Below, piece by piece: positions 7,099 through 8,173 of a stretch of DNA of 8,173 nt. Each line of letters begins with the position of its first letter. Positions within the stretch are counted from its first letter, which is position 1. The position numbers were made by a program, and so were the translations under genes. The notes below the pieces were generated by a model. That model saw only the letters and a list, made by a program, of their open reading frames with translations, did not search any database and was not told the origin of the DNA. Source of the DNA: Alphaproteobacteria bacterium (GTDB taxonomy: Bacteria > Pseudomonadota > Alphaproteobacteria > ATCC43930 > CGMCC-115725). Location: assembly GCA_030037055.1 (NCBI GenBank), contig JASHRZ010000713.1, positions 1 to 8,173 of the forward strand. Reading direction: 5' to 3'.

Positions 7099-7650
7099 TC
7101 AGAAGCGGGCGCGGCTGCGTGCCTCGCGCTCCAACACGGCGCCGAGATCGGTCCAGCCATAGCCCATCGCATCGATCGGGCGGCCACCGACCGGGATCGG
7201 CCGCTGCAGCGCCAGCTTGCCGCCCAGACGCTCGTAGAAGAAGCGCGCGGGATTGGCCCGCACCACCCAGACCAGCGCCGAACGGTGGCCGCCATCGAGC
7301 AGGCGCGCAAACAGCGCCAGCAGCAGCTGGCGGCCGAGCCCGCCGCCCTGCGCGTCGGGCAGGACATAGAGCGTATAGACCTCGCCGGCGAAAGCGAAGG
7401 CGGGATCGCGCTGCGGGCCGCAATTGCCGAAGCCCAAGAGGCGCCCGCCCGCGCCCTCGGCCTCGGCGACGTAGACATCGCCCGGCCGGTGGCGCAGGAA
7501 GCTCGCCCAGGAGCCGGCTTGGCGCTGCTCCGACATGCCGAGAAGCACGCGGTCGGGGAGCATCCCGGCATAGGTAGTGCGCCAAGTCTCGACCTCGATC
7601 CGGCCGATCGCCCGCGCATCCCCGAGCCTTGCTTGCCTGATGACGCTCAC
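7099..7650 (-). CDS. GNAT-family N-acetyltransferase
   Basis: This is a single-domain acetyl-CoA-dependent acetyltransferase of 183 residues; the acceptor (small molecule or protein amine) cannot be told. The acetyl-CoA-binding motif A is seen as YTLYVLPDAQGGGLGRQLL, with the pyrophosphate loop QGGGLG at 101-106. Motif B is seen as VWVVRANPARFFYERLGGK (127-145), which carries the usual N-x-x-x-x-F-Y-E-x-x-G pattern. The opening VIRQARLGDARAIGRIEVETWR is typical of the family N-terminus. I chose the GTG at 7650 because GAGGAG (7657-7662) lies 6 bases upstream; an in-frame ATG at 7692 would add 14 residues but has no such site and lies upstream of a candidate promoter. The gene is intact and directly precedes the broken hydrolase on the same strand. 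Confidence 0.9.
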   Translation of the reverse strand: MSVIRQARLGDARAIGRIEVETWRTTYAGMLPDRVLLGMSEQRQAGSWASFLRHRPGDVYVAEAEGAGGRLLGFGNCGPQRDPAFAFAGEVYTLYVLPDAQGGGLGRQLLLALFARLLDGGHRSALVWVVRANPARFFYERLGGKLALQRPIPVGGRPIDAMGYGWTDLGAVLEREARSRARF

Positions 7651-7656
7651 TGCCAA

Positions 7657-7662
7657 CTCCTC
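7657..7662 (-). promoter_or_regulatory. Ribosome binding site deciding the GNAT start
   Basis: GAGGAG on the minus strand, 6 bases before the GTG at 7650. It favours this GTG over the upstream in-frame ATG at 7692. Confidence 0.65.
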
Positions 7663-7671
7663 TATGGCGCC

Positions 7672-7700
7672 ATCATAATACGACACCGGCAAAGTTTCGA
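7672..7700 (-). promoter_or_regulatory. Candidate sigma70-type promoter for the GNAT gene
   Basis: On the minus strand TCGAAA (7695-7700) and TATGAT (7672-7677) are 17 bases apart. The -10 matches TATAAT in 5 of 6 and the -35 matches TTGACA in 4 of 6. The AT-rich patch is the only one in the 69-base gap, and transcription would begin a few bases before the GNAT ribosome binding site. It is weak evidence on its own. Confidence 0.3.
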
Positions 7701-7719
7701 CGGTGCGGCGCCCCGGCGC

Positions 7720-8092
7720 CTAACGTGCCAGCGTCACCTGCCACGGCACCGGGCAGCTTGCGACGTAGGGATAATAGGTCCTCGCCGGTGGGCAGAAATA
7801 CCAGGCGGGCGCGCCCGGGACGGCATAAGGCGGCACAAAGGGATCGGGATAGGGATAGATCGCGCGGGGGTAGTAGTACCAGTCCGGCCCCACGATCCAC
7901 CACCAGCCGAGCCTGTCGTCATGGCGGGCATGGACCCACTGGCCGCCGCGCCAGCGACCCAAATCGTGCTCGTTGAAAGCGATGAATGTCGCGGTCGTGC
8001 CAGCCGCCGTCGCGGCGCTGGGCGAGCGCCGGCGACACCGCGCCGAGCGCCAGCGCCGCCGCGACCACCATGCCGAATCTCCAACGCAACAT
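7720..8092 (-). pseudogene. Small secreted Tyr/Trp/Pro-rich protein, one frameshift
   Basis: ATG at 8092 has a strong ribosome binding site, GGAGG (8098-8102), 5 bases upstream. The product begins with a clear signal peptide, MLRWRFGMVVAAALALGAV then SPALAQ, likely cut after ALA or ALAQ. The frame then breaks at a TTT run (7976-7978; AAA on the plus strand). Removing one base joins DRDIHRF to NEHDLGRWRGGQWVHARHDD, then GWWWIVGPDWYYYPRAIYP, VPPYAVPGAPAWYFCPP, and a C-terminal YYPYVASCPVPWQ. The repaired protein has 123 residues. The aromatic- and proline-rich mature part, with two cysteines near the end, resembles small periplasmic or surface proteins of unknown function in Alphaproteobacteria. 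The stop TAG is at 7720-7722. A single homopolymer indel may be a sequencing error, so the gene may be intact in the organism. Confidence 0.75.
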
Positions 8093-8094
8093 GC

Positions 8095-8173
8095 TTACCT
8101 CCAGCGCCCCCAGCCGCAGCCCCAGCAACCCCCGACGCCGACCGCGACCGGCGGCCCGTAGTAATAACCCGGC
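8095..8173 (-). CDS. C-terminus of a Tyr/Gly-rich protein (partial, start outside window)
   Basis: Reading from the right edge, 25 codons give PGYYYGPPVAVGVGGCWGCG followed by WGRWR and a TAA at 8095-8097. The composition (YYY, GPP, glycine and tryptophan, two cysteines) resembles the tails of small secreted proteins and the neighbouring gene's mature part. The stop is 2 bases before the next ATG (8092), and that gene's GGAGG lies within the last codons here, so the two are probably coupled. Too little is visible to name a family. The open frame, the stop position and the shared composition are the evidence. Confidence 0.6.
   Translation of the reverse strand, partial: PGYYYGPPVAVGVGGCWGCGWGRWR
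8098..8102 (-). promoter_or_regulatory. Strong ribosome binding site for the secreted protein
   Basis: GGAGG on the minus strand, 5 bases before the ATG at 8092. It lies within the final codons of the preceding Tyr/Gly-rich gene and fixes the start at 8092 instead of the in-frame ATG further upstream at 8128. Confidence 0.7.

Noticed and set aside
6057..7619. 520-codon open frame on the minus strand covering the hydrolase and part of the GNAT gene
   Set aside because: Only its last part and one inner segment match the hydrolase; the rest is out of frame with both genes. The stretch is open by chance and joins unrelated readings.
7705..7722. GGCGCC-GG-GGCGCC palindrome after the secreted protein stop, as an intrinsic terminator
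   Set aside because: The loop is only 2 bases and no T run follows, so it does not fit an intrinsic terminator; short GC palindromes are expected in this DNA.
7976..7978. Programmed ribosomal frameshift in the secreted protein
   Set aside because: There is no classical slippery heptamer, no internal ribosome binding site-like stimulator and no obvious downstream structure; a one-base indel is the simpler explanation.

Overview
This is a high-GC window from a chromosome whose protein signatures fit an Alphaproteobacterium: a ccmF-ccmG-ccmH block of the rhizobial or rhodospirillal type, a PAS_5-family protein, and a palindromic repeat that reads as PPSQPSPSRGEG when translated. The genus cannot be fixed from the sequence. 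No tRNA, rRNA, CRISPR array, insertion sequence or phage gene was seen.

Left part (1-2699, plus strand): the end of a System I cytochrome c maturation operon. It holds ccmF (5' end outside the window), ccmG (thioredoxin-like reductant of apocytochrome c) and ccmH (LRCxxCQ subunit). The genes are packed tightly: a 6-base gap, then a 4-base ATGA overlap. Together they bring reduced apocytochrome and heme together in the periplasm. A REP-like C/G palindrome lies inside the 5' coding region of ccmG and appears to be translated.

Next come about 390 bases with no gene I can support (2700-3088). They are followed by a compact plus-strand pair (3089-4209): a PAS_5-domain protein and a small TPR protein, probably translationally coupled. 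The pair faces an acyl-CoA ligase on the minus strand; only 33 bases separate the two stop codons, and a GC hairpin sits there.

The right part (4243-8173) is all minus strand. Read in transcription order from the right edge it holds: the C-terminus of a Tyr/Gly-rich protein; a small secreted Tyr/Trp/Pro-rich protein with one frameshift; a GNAT acetyltransferase; an alpha/beta hydrolase with two in-frame stops and four inferred indels; and an intact FadD/PimA-type acyl-CoA ligase. The hydrolase lies between two intact genes and looks like a real pseudogene, although assembly error has to be excluded.

I see no convincing new multi-gene system. The observations most worth checking are the palindrome captured by ccmG, the hydrolase decay, and the PAS_5-TPR couple.
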